A stretch of DNA of 13,073 nt from Frigididesulfovibrio sp031551885 (GTDB lineage Bacteria; Desulfobacterota; Desulfovibrionia; Desulfovibrionales; Desulfovibrionaceae), in NCBI GenBank assembly GCA_031551885.1, contig JAVBMX010000113.1:1-13073 (forward strand). The letters are read 5' to 3'. A model generated the notes under the pieces. The model was not told where the DNA came from, ran no database searches, and saw only the letters and a list, made by a program, of their open reading frames with translations. Position numbers and translations under genes: made by a program. This document shows positions 12,976 to 13,073 of this stretch, one piece after another. Each line of letters starts with the position of its first letter. Positions within the stretch are counted from its first letter, which is position 1.

Positions 12976-13073
12976 ATGTTTGAAAACAGCAAGTTGAGTC
13001 GATACAAAGTTGGGAAAATTATTGAGTGCTTTTGCATCGACATTGATGCCACTAAAACCGCTCTGCTCCTGAA
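12976..13073 (+). CDS. IS1595-family transposase, N-terminal fragment
   Basis: The frame from ATG 12976 runs open to the window end (32 codons): MFENSKLSRYKVGKIIECFC, then DIDATKTALLL after one residue. This is the helix-turn-helix region that starts ISXO2-like, IS1595-family DDE transposases, where the ends of the element are recognised; the zinc ribbon and catalytic DDE-type domain would follow. The short fragment fits that family well by its phrase order (KLS-YK, IIECFC-D, ATKTALLL), but only the first 32 residues are visible, so intactness is unknown. Codon use is richer in A+T than the neighbouring genes, in line with a mobile origin. Confidence 0.75.
   Translation, partial: MFENSKLSRYKVGKIIECFCIDIDATKTALLL

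Larger units (their letters stand above)
12936..13073 (+). mobile_element. IS1595-family insertion sequence, left end
   Basis: The start of an IS1595-type transposase lies at the window edge. The base composition changes sharply from G+C-rich to A+T-rich at about 12930. The left end is probably within 12936-12952 (ggctctagaccatcagg); I cannot verify it because the matching right end and the 8-base target duplication are not in the window. Confidence 0.6.

Overview
The window looks like a piece of a sulfate-reducing Desulfovibrionales chromosome (Desulfovibrio or a close relative). That placement is an inference from the high G+C content, the codon use, and the set of protein types: a GlnRS, a PyrR, a fused RluD-type/CoaE protein and an FmdB-type zinc ribbon. 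No rRNA or other marker gene confirms it. Most of the window is housekeeping DNA, bracketed by two cut-off insertion sequences: the right end of an IS3-family element (1-289) and the left end of an IS1595-family element (about 12936 to the window end).

Layout. pyrR lies on the minus strand (423-950). It is divergent from mobA (plus, 1392-2075) across a 380-base gap that holds a MITE-like inverted-repeat unit. mobA ends against a 34-bp perfect palindrome and a terminator. A long minus-strand block follows, read from right to left. It starts with a 36-residue basic protein (7602-7712) and an FmdB-type zinc ribbon (7193-7495). Beyond a strong terminator or attenuator come purB, pyrE, a one-span membrane protein and glnS, closely packed and probably one operon. 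Upstream of these is a 350-base structured region without a gene (7713-8066). Next are a TerC/Alx-family membrane protein (8121-9107), a lipoprotein (9339-10040) and a pseudouridine synthase/dephospho-CoA kinase fusion (10412-12028). The fusion is divergent from upp (plus, 12258-12884).

How the genes fit together. Nucleotide metabolism dominates: PyrE makes OMP, Upp salvages uracil, PyrR may sense or salvage uracil, and PurB acts in AMP and IMP synthesis. Three of these four are PRPP-dependent phosphoribosyltransferases. GlnRS, the pseudouridine synthase and CoaE serve translation and CoA synthesis, and MobA serves the molybdenum cofactor.

No obvious defence system, CRISPR array or prophage is present. 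The observations most worth pursuing are: the membrane protein at 4071-5129, whose periplasmic linker carries seven Asn-Ala-Thr sequons with varied codons, suggesting an N-glycosylated protein; the structured intergenic RNA candidate at 7797-8119; the RluD-CoaE fusion; and the palindromic and MITE-like elements on both sides of mobA.
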